Shown here piece by piece: positions 41,620 to 55,939 of a stretch of 64,000 nt of DNA. Source of the stretch: Kitasatospora mediocidica KCTC 9733 (GTDB taxonomy: Bacteria; Actinomycetota; Actinomycetes; Streptomycetales; Streptomycetaceae). Positions within the stretch are counted from its first letter, which is position 1. The number at the start of each line of letters is the position of its first letter. The stretch lies in assembly GCF_000744225.1 (NCBI RefSeq), contig NZ_JQLN01000002.1, positions 186,001 to 250,000 on the forward strand, in the 5' to 3' direction. A program made the position numbers and the translations under genes. The notes under the pieces are model-generated. The model was not told where the DNA came from, ran no database searches, and saw only the letters and a list, made by a program, of their open reading frames with translations.

Positions 41620-42411
41620 TCAGGCGGTCTTCAGCAGCTGGGGGACCGGACTGCGCAGCCCCGGCGCCTGGTTGAGCACCTGCTGCAGCAGGTGCTTGAG
41701 CTGCGGCGAGGGCTCCATGCCGAGCTCGTCGATCAGCCGCTCGCGCGCCGCGTTGTAGACGGCGACCGCCTCGGCCTGCCGGCCGGCCCGGTAGAGCGCC
41801 AGCATCAGCATCTCGGTGATCCGCTCGCGCCACGGGTGGGCCGCGCTCATCCGCTTCAACTCGCCGATGACACCCATCGGTTCGCTGCGGCAGGCGCCCA
41901 GCCAGAGCTTGTCCTCCATCGCGCTGAGGTACTCCTCGTCCAGTTGCAGCGCCATGCTCTGGCAGAGCGGTCCGACGGCGGCGTCCTGCATCGCGGAGCC
42001 GTGCCACAGCGCGAGCGCGTCCTCCAGGAGGGCGCCGGCGAGCTCGGGTTCGTCGGCGGTGGCCTGCCGGGACTGCGCGACGCGCTCCCGGAAGAGGAAG
42101 ACGTCGACGTCCTGCGGGGCCACGTCCAGGATGTAGCCGGAGGCCTGGGTGATCAGCGGCGGCGCCTCGTCGCCCGGTCCGCTCAGCTTGCGCAGCGTGC
42201 GGCGCAGTCGCGAGACGTGGGCCTGCAACGAGTTCTCGACGGTGGCCGGGGGATTGTCGCCCCACAGCTCGGTGTACAGCTGCTCGGTGGGCACCAGCCG
42301 CCCGGCCCGGATCAGCAGGCCGGCCAGCAGGGCGCGCTGCCGGGTCCCCGGGATCGTGCTGAACCGTCCGTCGACGACCACCCCGACCGGACCCAGAATC
42401 CTGAAGTGCAT
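41620..42411 (-). CDS. SARP-family transcriptional activator (second; VlmI-like)
   Basis: A 263-residue SARP. The winged helix includes RILGPVGVVVDGRF, RQRALLAGLLIRAGRLV, LYTELWGDNPPATVENSLQAHVSRLRRTLRK and GYILDVAP. The activator domain follows with ALLEDALALWHGSAM and HPWRERITEMLMLALYRAGRQAEAVAVYNAARERL. The valanimycin cluster also encodes a SARP (VlmI). Four direct heptamers lie 166-205 bases upstream of its start and may allow auto- or cross-activation. Two SARPs in one locus suggest a cascade. Confidence 0.93.
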   Translation of the reverse strand: MHFRILGPVGVVVDGRFSTIPGTRQRALLAGLLIRAGRLVPTEQLYTELWGDNPPATVENSLQAHVSRLRRTLRKLSGPGDEAPPLITQASGYILDVAPQDVDVFLFRERVAQSRQATADEPELAGALLEDALALWHGSAMQDAAVGPLCQSMALQLDEEYLSAMEDKLWLGACRSEPMGVIGELKRMSAAHPWRERITEMLMLALYRAGRQAEAVAVYNAARERLIDELGMEPSPQLKHLLQQVLNQAPGLRSPVPQLLKTA

Positions 42412-42576
42412 TGGCTCTCCCCTGTGGTGATCTGTCGGTCCTTTGGCTTCTGAGGTACAACCACCCTCGCTGGATCAGGAGTTCGGATTGTCAGACCTCC
42501 GCCTCAAGTACCGCTGGAGCACCACGGGCGCCGGACCGGACCGGCGCGGCATTCCAGGTCAGACGCTCCGGATCGC

Positions 42577-42616
42577 GACTCCAGTGGTTCTCCAGCAGTT
42601 CTCCACCAGGGCTCCG
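42577..42616 (-). promoter_or_regulatory. SARP-type direct repeats upstream of the second SARP
   Basis: On the minus strand, four heptamers sharing GGAG follow an exact 11-bp period: CGGAGCC (42616-42610), TGGAGAA (42605-42599), TGGAGAA (42594-42588) and TGGAGTC (42583-42577). The two central units are identical. A -10 at the standard spacing is weak. The motif differs from the TCAG arrays, so a different activator may bind. Confidence 0.5.
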
Positions 42617-42881
42617 GCGAGAATCCGGCAGAGGTGGGCGATCGCTCGAGTACGCACTGGCAGTGTTCTTCTCGGGGACGTCCGGAAACACCCCGGATCC
42701 GGAATTCGGAATTCAGCTGTCCGAGTCCCCTGAATATCGATGCGAGCACACTCGCACCCCTATCATTCGTCAACGAATTGACTGCTCAATGACATGTGTG
42801 CGATCCCGTCGAACTCCCGTGCGGTGCTGGCGCGGACCCGCCCTCCAGGGTGTCGACCGGCCCGATTCCGGGGCGTTCGGC

Positions 42882-42898
42882 ATTACCTGGGAGGTAAT
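42882..42898. promoter_or_regulatory. Inverted-repeat operator upstream of the exporter
   Basis: ATTACCT (42882-42888) and AGGTAAT (42892-42898) form a perfect 7-bp inverted repeat around GGG, about 94 bases ahead of the MFS start. Short symmetric sites of this type are bound by TetR-, MarR- or XRE-type repressors. The XRE-family gene at 45359 is a possible binder. Confidence 0.5.
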
Positions 42899-42991
42899 TG
42901 ACGCACCTACTCGGGGGAGGCCAAGCTGGATTCGAGCCTCCGGAGCATCTGTGGCAGGGCAGGACTACATGACCGACTGGGAGTTGGACTC

Positions 42992-44461
42992 ATGACCACC
43001 GAAACAAACCGCAGCCCCTCGGCTGCAGCGGCGGCGGCCCCGGCGCCGACGCCGGCCGCCGCGGCCGAACCGCACTGGGCGATTCTGCCGATCGTTCTTT
43101 CCGGCGTATTCATCACCACGCTGGACTTCTTCATCGTCAATGTCGCGATTCCGTCGATGCAGTCCGACCTGCACGCCGGCGCCTCGGCGATCGAGTGGGT
43201 CGTGGCGGGCTTCGGCCTCGCGTACGGCGTCGGTCTGATCACCGGTGGGCGGCTGGGCGACCTCTACGGCCGCCGCCGGATGTTCATGCTCGGCCTGGCG
43301 TTCTTCACCCTCGCCTCGCTGGCCTGCGGTATCGCCAACTCCGGCGGCACCCTGGTGGCCGCCCGCGTCGCCCAGGGCGTCGCCGCGGCCCTGCTGGCAC
43401 CCCAGGTGCTCGCCATCCTGCGCACCGTCTTCACCGGGCCCGCGGTGGCCAAGGTATTCACCGGGTACGGCCTGGCGATGGGTCTGGCAGCCGTCTTCGG
43501 GCAGCTCATCGGTGGCGTGCTGATCCAGGCGAACATCGCCAACCTCGGCTGGCGGTCCTGCTTCCTGGTCAACATCCCGCTCGGGATCGTCATCCTGGCG
43601 CTGACCTGGAAGATCGTCCCGGAGGCCCAGGCGCCGGCCCGTCCGAAGCTGGACATCCCCGGTGTCGCCCTGATCACCCTCGCGCTGGTCGCCCTGGTCC
43701 TGCCGCTCATCGAGGGCCGTGAGAAGCACTGGCCGCTCTGGACCTGGCTGAGCTTCGCGGCCTCCGCCGTACTGTTCGTGCTGTTCGCCCTGCAGGAGCG
43801 CCGGCTCGGCCAGAACGAGGGCGGCCCGCTGGTGGACCTCTCGCTCTTCCGCGAGCGGGCCTTCGTCGTCGGTCTGGCGACCCAGCTGGTCTTCTGGATG
43901 GGCCAGGCCTCGTTCTTCCTGGTCTTCGCGCTCTACGTGCAGGCCGGGCGCGGGCTCGACGCCCTCCAGGCGGGCGGGATCTTCGCCGCGATCGGCGCCG
44001 GGTACATGTACACCTCGATGAAGGCCGGGGTCTTCGCGGCCAAGATCGGCCGGCAGGTGATCGCGATCGGCGCGCTGCTGATGGGCGTCGGCCTGACCGT
44101 CGTCGGCATCACCGCGGCGCACCTGGGCACCACCGGGCACGTCGCCTGGCTGATCCCGGGCCTGGTCATCGACGGCGCCGGCATGGGCCTGGCGGTCGCA
44201 CCGCTGGCCGCCACGGTGCTCTCCCGGGTCACCCCGCAGCACGCGGGTGCGGCCTCGGGCGTGCTCACCACCGCCCTGCAGATCGGCAACGCGCTGGGCG
44301 TGGCGATCATCGGCATCATCTTCTACAACGCGCTCGGCAGCCCGCTCGTCAAGGCCGGCTTCCCGCACGCCTTCGACATGAGCCTGATCTTCCTGATCGG
44401 TGTGGCCGTCGTCCTCGCGGGCCTGGTCCAGCTGCTGCCGCGAACCAAGGACGGCAAGTGA
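42992..44461 (+). CDS. MFS drug exporter, DHA2/EmrB-QacA type (VlmF-like)
   Basis: A 489-residue transporter with 14 predicted spans. Motifs: LDFFIVNVAIPSMQSDL in span 1, GGRLGDLYGRRRMFMLGL (motif A), RVAQGVAAALLAPQVLAI (motif B region) and GYGLAMGLAAVFGQLIGGVLI (motif C). It probably exports the final product and gives self-resistance; VlmF in the valanimycin cluster plays this role. The SnoaL-like gene follows 58 bases later, separated by an inverted repeat covering its stop codon. Confidence 0.93.
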   Translation: MTTETNRSPSAAAAAAPAPTPAAAAEPHWAILPIVLSGVFITTLDFFIVNVAIPSMQSDLHAGASAIEWVVAGFGLAYGVGLITGGRLGDLYGRRRMFMLGLAFFTLASLACGIANSGGTLVAARVAQGVAAALLAPQVLAILRTVFTGPAVAKVFTGYGLAMGLAAVFGQLIGGVLIQANIANLGWRSCFLVNIPLGIVILALTWKIVPEAQAPARPKLDIPGVALITLALVALVLPLIEGREKHWPLWTWLSFAASAVLFVLFALQERRLGQNEGGPLVDLSLFRERAFVVGLATQLVFWMGQASFFLVFALYVQAGRGLDALQAGGIFAAIGAGYMYTSMKAGVFAAKIGRQVIAIGALLMGVGLTVVGITAAHLGTTGHVAWLIPGLVIDGAGMGLAVAPLAATVLSRVTPQHAGAASGVLTTALQIGNALGVAIIGIIFYNALGSPLVKAGFPHAFDMSLIFLIGVAVVLAGLVQLLPRTKDGK

Positions 44462-44483
44462 CGGACGGTATATCGTCCGTCAC
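44458..44483. repeat. 10-bp inverted repeat over the exporter stop codon
   Basis: GTGACGGACG (44458-44467) and CGTCCGTCAC (44474-44483) are perfect complements around GTATAT. It could fold as an mRNA hairpin that damps read-through into the next gene, or act as a dyad operator. The AT-only centre and high symmetry leave both open. Confidence 0.6.
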
Positions 44484-44519
44484 ATCGATCAAAATGCTTC
44501 ACTGGAAAGAGGAATGACA

Positions 44520-45266
44520 GTGAGTCAGCTGAACGACCTGCTGAACCGGTACGTGGCGGTCTGGAACGAGCCCGACGCGGCGGTCCGCCGAAACGGCGTG
44601 GCGCAGCTCTGGGTCCCGGACGGCATCCACTACACGCAGACCAGGAAGTTCCGCGGCACCGACGCCCTGCACGCCCGGGTCACCGAGGCGTACGAGCAGT
44701 TCGTGGCGGGATCGGGCCTGCGCTTCCGGTCCGGCGAGAACCTGGTCACCCACCACGACGTCGCGAAGTTCAACTGGGAGATGGTGCCGGCCTCGGGCGG
44801 CAACGTGCTGGCCGTCGGCTTCGACTTCCTGCTCCTGGACCAGAGCGGCCGGATCTTCGTCGACTACCAGTTCAACGAGCCGCCGGCCCCGGTGGCCGAG
44901 CTGGACGACTTCGCCCGCCGCTACCTGGCGATCGCCCAGGAGCCGGACGAGGAGGTCCGCCGCAAGGCCGTCGCCGAGCTCTACGCCACCGACGCCCGGC
45001 TGGTCGACGAGTCGGCCGAGCAGATCGGGCAGGAGGCGGTGCTCGCCTCGATCACCGCGACCGGCAAGAGCCTGGCCGACCGGGGCCTGGTCCGCCGGCT
45101 GGCCGGCCACGCCTCCGCGCAGCACAACGCCGTCCGCTTCGGATGGGAGCTGGTGCCGGCCGGCGGCGGCGCGGCGGTCGGGTCGGGCCTGGAGTTCCTC
45201 GTCCAGGACGGCGCGGGCCTGATCCGCGGCGACTACCGCTTCACCGACCCGGCCCCCGCCGCCTGA
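44520..45266 (+). CDS. Tandem SnoaL/NTF2-like protein
   Basis: A 248-residue protein made of two NTF2-like halves (about 1-120 and 125-248). Each begins with a helix and W/L-Y pattern (LLNRYVAVWNEPDAAVRRNGVAQLW and ARRYLAIAQEPDEEVRRKAVAELY) and each has the strand pattern F-x-W-E-x-V-P (FNWEMVPASGG, FGWELVPAGGG). GTG at 44520 was chosen because AAAGAGG is seven bases upstream; ATG at 44514 is too close. SnoaL-like proteins bind or cyclise hydrophobic substrates. It is related to the single-domain gene at 46220. Its exact role is unknown. Confidence 0.82.
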   Translation: MSQLNDLLNRYVAVWNEPDAAVRRNGVAQLWVPDGIHYTQTRKFRGTDALHARVTEAYEQFVAGSGLRFRSGENLVTHHDVAKFNWEMVPASGGNVLAVGFDFLLLDQSGRIFVDYQFNEPPAPVAELDDFARRYLAIAQEPDEEVRRKAVAELYATDARLVDESAEQIGQEAVLASITATGKSLADRGLVRRLAGHASAQHNAVRFGWELVPAGGGAAVGSGLEFLVQDGAGLIRGDYRFTDPAPAA

Positions 45267-45290
45267 CGGGAGCCGTTCGACAGCACCCGG

Positions 45291-45316
45291 GAGCGGGCCG
45301 GTTCGCCGGCCCGCTC
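45291..45316. terminator. UUCG-loop hairpin terminator
   Basis: GAGCGGGCCGG (45291-45301) pairs with CCGGCCCGCTC (45306-45316) around a TTCG tetraloop, just after the tandem SnoaL-like gene. Confidence 0.85.
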
Positions 45317-45358
45317 TCGCGCGTCACGGGCCCCGCCCGGACTCGGTACCGTGGTCCG

Positions 45359-46186
45359 GTGACCAGAATGCAAGCCATCGCGGACCAGCAGTTGCAACGC
45401 CCGGTGGGACAGCTGATGCGCGGCTGGCGCGAACAGCGCGGCCTCAGCCAGCTCGCACTCGCCTCCCGGGCCGACATCTCGACGCGCCACCTCAGCTTCC
45501 TGGAGACCGGCCGGTCGGCCCCCAGCCGCGAGATGCTGCTGCGGCTGGCCGAACACCTCGACGTCCCGCCCCGCGAGCAGAACCGACTGCTGCTGGCCGC
45601 CGGCTTCGCGCCCGCCTACTCGGACTCCCCGATGGAGGCCAAGGAGATGACCCAGGTGCGTGCCACGCTCCGTCAGATCCTGTCCGGCCACGACCCGTTC
45701 CCCGCCCTGGTGGTCGACCGCTGCTGGAACATCGTCGAGACCAACGCCGGCTTCTCCGTCTTCTCCGACGGCGCCGACCCGGCCCTGCTCCGCCAGCCGA
45801 TGAACGCCCTGCGACTCGCCCTGCACCCCGGCGGCATGGCCCCGCGGATCGTCAACTTCGCCGAGTGGCAGTCCCACCTGCTCGCCCGCCTGCAACGCCG
45901 GGTCACCCTCACCGCCGAGCCCGGCCTCACCGAGCTCTACCGCGAACTGATCACCTACCCCGGCACCGACCCCGCCGCCCAACTCCCCGACACACCCGGC
46001 GACCTGATGGTCCCCCTGCGGATCCGCCACAAGGGCGACGAGCTGTCCCTGTTCTGCACCATCGCCACCTTCGGCATGCCCCTGGACATCACCGTCGCCG
46101 AACTCGCCATCGAGACCTTCTTCCCCGCCGACCCCGCCACCGCGGCCCTCCTGCACGGCGAAGGGCCGGTGCGGGAGAGCAGGTGA
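45359..46186 (+). CDS. XRE-family regulator with MmyB-like ligand domain
   Basis: A 275-residue regulator. The helix-turn-helix (about 17-72) has LMRGWREQRGLSQLALASRADISTRHLSFLE-type residues and GRSAPSREMLLRLAEHLDVP. The C-terminal MmyB-like domain contains PFPALVVDRCWNIVETNAGF, NALRLALHPGGMAPRIVNF and FCTIATFGMPLDITVAELAIETFFPAD. MmyB-like domains bind fatty-acid-like ligands, so a lipid product or precursor could be its signal (inference). GTG at 45359 or ATG at 45368 may be the start. It converges with the next gene. Confidence 0.9.
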   Translation: MTRMQAIADQQLQRPVGQLMRGWREQRGLSQLALASRADISTRHLSFLETGRSAPSREMLLRLAEHLDVPPREQNRLLLAAGFAPAYSDSPMEAKEMTQVRATLRQILSGHDPFPALVVDRCWNIVETNAGFSVFSDGADPALLRQPMNALRLALHPGGMAPRIVNFAEWQSHLLARLQRRVTLTAEPGLTELYRELITYPGTDPAAQLPDTPGDLMVPLRIRHKGDELSLFCTIATFGMPLDITVAELAIETFFPADPATAALLHGEGPVRESR

Positions 46187-46206
46187 CCGCTCTCCCGCAC
46201 CGGCCC
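46163..46206. terminator. 18-bp bidirectional hairpin terminator
   Basis: GGGCCGGTGCGGGAGAGC (46163-46180) pairs with GCTCTCCCGCACCGGCCC (46189-46206). The loop contains the XRE gene stop; it serves both that gene and the minus-strand operon ending at 46220. Confidence 0.88.
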
Positions 46207-46219
46207 GGTCGGCCGCGCG

Positions 46220-46618
46220 CTACTCCGCGGTGGGCGGGGGGACGGTGAAGGTGGGCGGGGTGTCGATGTACTGGTAGTCGGCGGTGACCAGGCCGTTGTC
46301 GTCGAGGACGACGAAGTCGAAGCCGATCGCCTCCAGTGCGCCGGTCTCGGCGGAGACCATCACCCAGTTGAAGCGGACGGTGTTGTGGTGGCCGACCGCG
46401 TTGTTCTGCGAGCGGAAGACGAAGCCGCCGGCGGCGTAGGCGTCGTGGGCGTAGCCGATCTGGGTGGCGATCGCCTCGTGGCCGCGGGACTCGGCGAGGA
46501 AGTTGAAGTAGCTGCCCTCGGGGGCCCACAGGGCCTCGACGGTCTTGCGGCGCGCGGCCGGGTCGGTCTCGTTCCAGAGCTCGACGTAGCGGTCGGCGAA
46601 CGCGTTGGGGTTGCTCAC
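46220..46618 (-). CDS. SnoaL/NTF2-like single-domain protein
   Basis: A 132-residue protein starting with GTG (MSNPNAFADRYVELWNETDPAARRKTVEALW), clearly related to each half of the protein at 44520. It shares FNWVMVSAETGALEAIGFDFVVLDDNGLV. AAAGGAA precedes the start. It is the last gene of the minus-strand PKS operon (ACP, PKS, ligase, thioesterase, SnoaL). It may bind a released chain or act as a non-catalytic chaperone. Confidence 0.82.
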   Translation of the reverse strand: MSNPNAFADRYVELWNETDPAARRKTVEALWAPEGSYFNFLAESRGHEAIATQIGYAHDAYAAGGFVFRSQNNAVGHHNTVRFNWVMVSAETGALEAIGFDFVVLDDNGLVTADYQYIDTPPTFTVPPPTAE

Positions 46619-46640
46619 GGCGGTTCCTTTCGGGGGAGTG

Positions 46641-47417
46641 CTAGCGGGCGGTCTCGGTGACCTGGCGGCGCAGCAGGCGGACGAAGTCGGCGGTGATCGG
46701 CAGGGTCTCGTCGTGGACGAAGAAGTGGCCGCCCTGGAAGAGCCGGTTGCCCAGGTAGTCGGGGCTGCGGGTGGCCCAGGAGGACATCGCCTCGGGGGCC
46801 ACCAGCGGGTCGCGGGTGGCGCTGTAGGAGACGATCGGGCAGGGCACCGCCGCGCTGTCGTCCTGGTAGCTGGCGCAGACCGCGAGGTCGGCCCGCATGG
46901 CCGGCAGCATCAGTTCGAGCATCTCGCGGTCGTTGAGGATCTCCTCGGGCAGCGAGCCGAGCCCGCGCGCCCACTCGACGATCTCCGCCTCGGGCACGTC
47001 CAGCTGCTCGACCGGGGGCGTGCGGAACCCGACCGGCGCCCAGGCCGAGGTACCCAGCAGGACGGGAGCCGGTCCGCCCCGCTCGCGCACCGCGACGGTG
47101 AGGCGGTAGGCCAGGAGGGCGCCCATGCAGTGCCCGAAGAAGGCGTACGGCCGGTCGTCCAGTTCGTCGGTGATCTCCTCGGCCAGCGTCTCGATCAGCG
47201 GCTCGACCTCGGTGAACGCCGTCTCGCTGTGGCGGTCCTGGCGTCCGGGCAGCTGGACGCACTGGGTGGAGATGTCGGCCGGCAGCAGCGGCGGCCAGTC
47301 CCGGTAGATCGAGGACCCGCTGCCGGCGTAGTGGAACAGGAACAGCCGGACCGGGGCGTCCGGCTCGGACTCGGCCTGGAACCAGCGCCCGGCGACCGGC
47401 GCGGTGCGGACGGACAT
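46641..47417 (-). CDS. Type II thioesterase with Cys nucleophile
   Basis: A 258-residue alpha/beta hydrolase of the type II thioesterase family: VRLFLFHYAGSGSSIYRDWPP at the N-terminus, QLPGRQDRHSE, and the late GHFFVHDE region carrying the catalytic His. The nucleophile elbow reads FGHCMGALLAYRL, with Cys97 where nearly all relatives have Ser. GAGGAG precedes the ATG. Type II enzymes remove stalled or wrong acyl groups from carrier proteins. Thioesterase domains with Cys are known to favour acyl transfer to weak nucleophiles over hydrolysis, so a release or transfer role is possible. Confidence 0.9.
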   Translation of the reverse strand: MSVRTAPVAGRWFQAESEPDAPVRLFLFHYAGSGSSIYRDWPPLLPADISTQCVQLPGRQDRHSETAFTEVEPLIETLAEEITDELDDRPYAFFGHCMGALLAYRLTVAVRERGGPAPVLLGTSAWAPVGFRTPPVEQLDVPEAEIVEWARGLGSLPEEILNDREMLELMLPAMRADLAVCASYQDDSAAVPCPIVSYSATRDPLVAPEAMSSWATRSPDYLGNRLFQGGHFFVHDETLPITADFVRLLRRQVTETAR

Positions 47418-47426
47418 GTGAACTCC

Positions 47427-49022
47427 TCAGTGTGGCTGTGGGGCAGGCTGCGGTGCGGGCTGCGGGGTGGGGGACTGCAGGCGCTCGCGCAGCACCCGGC
47501 GCAGCACCTTGCCGGTCGGGTTGCGCGGCAGGACGTCCAGGAAGTCGTAGCTGCTGGGGATCTTGAAGTCGGCCAGCCGGCCACGCAGGAAGAGCATCAA
47601 CTCGCGCCCGGTGAGCTTCTGTTCGGGTGCCAGGACGACGCAGGCGCGGACCGTCTCACCCCACCGCGGATCGGGCGCGCCGATCACCGCGACGTCGGCG
47701 ACGGCCGGGTGCTCGCGCACCGCGTTCTCCACCTCGACGGGGTAGATGTTCTGCCCGGCGACGATGATCGTGTCGTGGATCCGGTCGCAGAGGAACAGGT
47801 AGCCGTCCTCGTCCAGGTAGCCCGCGTCGCCCAGCCGCAGCCAGCCGTCCTCGGACAGCGTCTTCGCGGTGGCCTCCGGCTGGTGCCAGTACTCGACGAA
47901 GTGGGCCGGGGTCCAGACGCAGACCTGGCCGATCCGGCCGGCGGGCAGCTGGTTGCCCTCGTCGTCGACGATCTTCACCAGGTTGCCGGGGCAGGCCCGG
48001 CCGGCCGAGGTCAGCAGCGGATTGCCGGGGACGTGGTCGGCGGGGGAGAGGCAGGTGACCACGCTGCCGGTCTCGGCGGCGGCGTACATCTGGGCGAGTT
48101 CGCAGCCGAACCCGTCGATGCTGCGGGCCAGCAGGCCGGGTGAGATCGGTGCGCCGCCGTAGACGACCTTGCGCAGCGAACGGAAGGTCCCGGGGGTCAC
48201 CCCGGTCTCGGCGAGCATCATGTCGAGCATCGCGGGCGCGGCCCAGGTGGTGGTGATCTTGTGCTCCTGGATCAGCCGGACGGCCTCCTCCGCGACGAAC
48301 ATCCGCATGATCACGCTGGTGCCGCCGACGTTGAACATGTGCATGAACCAGGCCATCCCGGCCGAGTGCAGGCCGGGGAAGCAGATCAGCGTCCGGTCCT
48401 CGGGCCGCCAGTCGATCCAGTCGCTGCCGTGCAGGCCCATGTTGTCGATGAAGGTGAAGAAGCTGCGGTGGGCCAGCACCACGCCCTTGGGCAGGCCGCT
48501 GGTGCCCGAGGTGTACATCTGGACGAACGGGTCGTCGGTGTGCACCGGCACGTCGAGGTCGCTGTCGGGCGCGTCGGCCTTCCAGGCCAGGAACCCGCCG
48601 GCCGGCTCGCCCGGCCGGTCGATCTCCACGACCGCCCGCAGGCTCGGCACGGAGGACCGCACCCGCTCCACCGCTCCGAGGAACTCCCGTTCGGCGAAGA
48701 GCAGTTCGGCGCCGGAGTCGCGCAGGATGTGGTCCACCTCGCCGCCGGTGAGCCGCCAGTTGATCGGGACCAGGACGACCCCGGTCTTGGCACACCCCAC
48801 CGCGAGGTCGTAGTAGTGCTCGGACTCCCGGCCCAGGTAGGCGACCCGGGCGCCGGCGGTGAGCCCGGCGGCCTGCAGGGCGTGCCCGGTCCGGTTGCTC
48901 GCCAGGTGCAACTCCCGGTAGCCGACGGCCCGTCCGTCGCAGACCACAGCGGTGTGCTCCGGTCGCCGTGCGGCGTGCAGGGCCGACCTGGCGGCGATCG
49001 TGCGGGGCTGTGTCTCGTCCAT
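47427..49022 (-). CDS. Acyl-CoA synthetase/AMP-dependent ligase
   Basis: A 531-residue adenylate-forming enzyme. Signature MYTSGTSGLPKGVVLAHRSF lies at about 169-188, followed by YAAAETGSVV, DGWLRLGDAGYLDEDGYLFLCDRIHDTII and the catalytic Lys in RNPTGKVLRRVL near the end. The length and lack of the FAAL insertion suggest CoA-ester formation. The extreme C-terminus carries a Pro-Gln repeat (PQPAPQPAPQPH). It follows the PKS gene across a strong hairpin and precedes the thioesterase. It may provide the PKS starter or activate a precursor acid; specificity is not clear. Confidence 0.9.
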   Translation of the reverse strand: MDETQPRTIAARSALHAARRPEHTAVVCDGRAVGYRELHLASNRTGHALQAAGLTAGARVAYLGRESEHYYDLAVGCAKTGVVLVPINWRLTGGEVDHILRDSGAELLFAEREFLGAVERVRSSVPSLRAVVEIDRPGEPAGGFLAWKADAPDSDLDVPVHTDDPFVQMYTSGTSGLPKGVVLAHRSFFTFIDNMGLHGSDWIDWRPEDRTLICFPGLHSAGMAWFMHMFNVGGTSVIMRMFVAEEAVRLIQEHKITTTWAAPAMLDMMLAETGVTPGTFRSLRKVVYGGAPISPGLLARSIDGFGCELAQMYAAAETGSVVTCLSPADHVPGNPLLTSAGRACPGNLVKIVDDEGNQLPAGRIGQVCVWTPAHFVEYWHQPEATAKTLSEDGWLRLGDAGYLDEDGYLFLCDRIHDTIIVAGQNIYPVEVENAVREHPAVADVAVIGAPDPRWGETVRACVVLAPEQKLTGRELMLFLRGRLADFKIPSSYDFLDVLPRNPTGKVLRRVLRERLQSPTPQPAPQPAPQPH

Positions 49023-49046
49023 CTCGCTCCTTCCAAGGGAAACGGG

Positions 49047-49087
49047 CTCGGGGAGGGGGCACCGCGGCGCGGCGCCCCCTCCCCGAG
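49047..49087 (-). terminator. 14-bp hairpin between PKS and ligase genes
   Basis: CTCGGGGAGGGGGC (49047-49060) pairs with GCCCCCTCCCCGAG (49074-49087) around a 13-base loop, directly after the PKS stop. It may partly terminate or stabilise the PKS transcript. The ligase starts 25 bases on with GGAAGGAG. Confidence 0.7.
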
Positions 49088-49090
49088 AGG

Positions 49091-55432
<6,342 letters not shown>

Positions 55433-55520
55433 TCCCGTCTTCCCTCTCACTGGTCAGCCGCCGTCGAGCGGCAATCGCACAGGTGTACCTGGGTCTGTTG
55501 CGGGCGCTGCGCGGTACGGC

Positions 55521-55910
55521 TCAGGCGAGGGCCGTTTCGGTTCCGGCGGCCGCGACACCTGCGGCGGCCGCGACCGGGACGGCGTCGAACAGGTCGACGA
55601 GCACCTCGCCCGTCAGGTAGTCCATGAGCTTCTCGATGGTCGGGCTGTTGAACAGCACGTTCGTGCTGACGCCGAAGCCGAGCAGGCTCTCCAGCCGCTG
55701 CTTCACCTCGACGATCCGCAGCGAGGTGAACCCGAGCTGGAAGTAGCTCTCGTCCGTCGACAGGTATTCGTCCTCGTCCATCAACAGGATGTTCTTGAAC
55801 TCCGTCACCACGACGCCCTCCAGGGCATCCCGGCGCTCGGACCAGGGAAGTGAACGGAGCAGTTCGATGATCGGTGTGGTCTCAGGCACGGCGACGACCG
55901 CCTCCGTCAC
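55521..55910 (-). CDS. Stand-alone carrier protein at the head of the PKS operon
   Basis: A 129-residue carrier protein with Ser63 in LGFTSLRIVEVKQRLE; the TSL form is more usual in NRPS/PKS carriers than in type II ACPs. An N-terminal stretch (PIIELLRSLPWSERRDALEGVVVTEF) and an Ala/Val-rich tail flank it. GTG at 55910 with GGAG 11 bases upstream is the likely start; the longer frame to 55988 runs through the promoter repeats. It is the first gene of the PKS operon and may hand a starter to, or take product from, the PKS. Confidence 0.85.
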   Translation of the reverse strand: MTEAVVAVPETTPIIELLRSLPWSERRDALEGVVVTEFKNILLMDEDEYLSTDESYFQLGFTSLRIVEVKQRLESLLGFGVSTNVLFNSPTIEKLMDYLTGEVLVDLFDAVPVAAAAGVAAAGTETALA

Positions 55911-55939
55911 AGGTTGGTTTTCTCCATCAGGCGTGCCCG

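Larger units (their letters stand above)
42412..42991. other. 580-base regulatory region between SARP and exporter genes
   Basis: No ORF with protein-like composition occurs on either strand here. Base composition is less GC-rich than surrounding genes, as expected for promoter DNA. It contains a minus-strand heptamer array (42577-42616), a 7-bp inverted repeat (42882-42898) and several palindrome-like tracts such as GGAATTCGGAATTC near 42700. It must hold the promoters of the SARP (minus) and the MFS exporter (plus). Confidence 0.7.

Noticed and set aside
42411..42995. Plus-strand ORF across the regulatory region before the exporter
   Set aside because: Its translation has no family features, and the region contains repeats and lower GC content as expected for a promoter.
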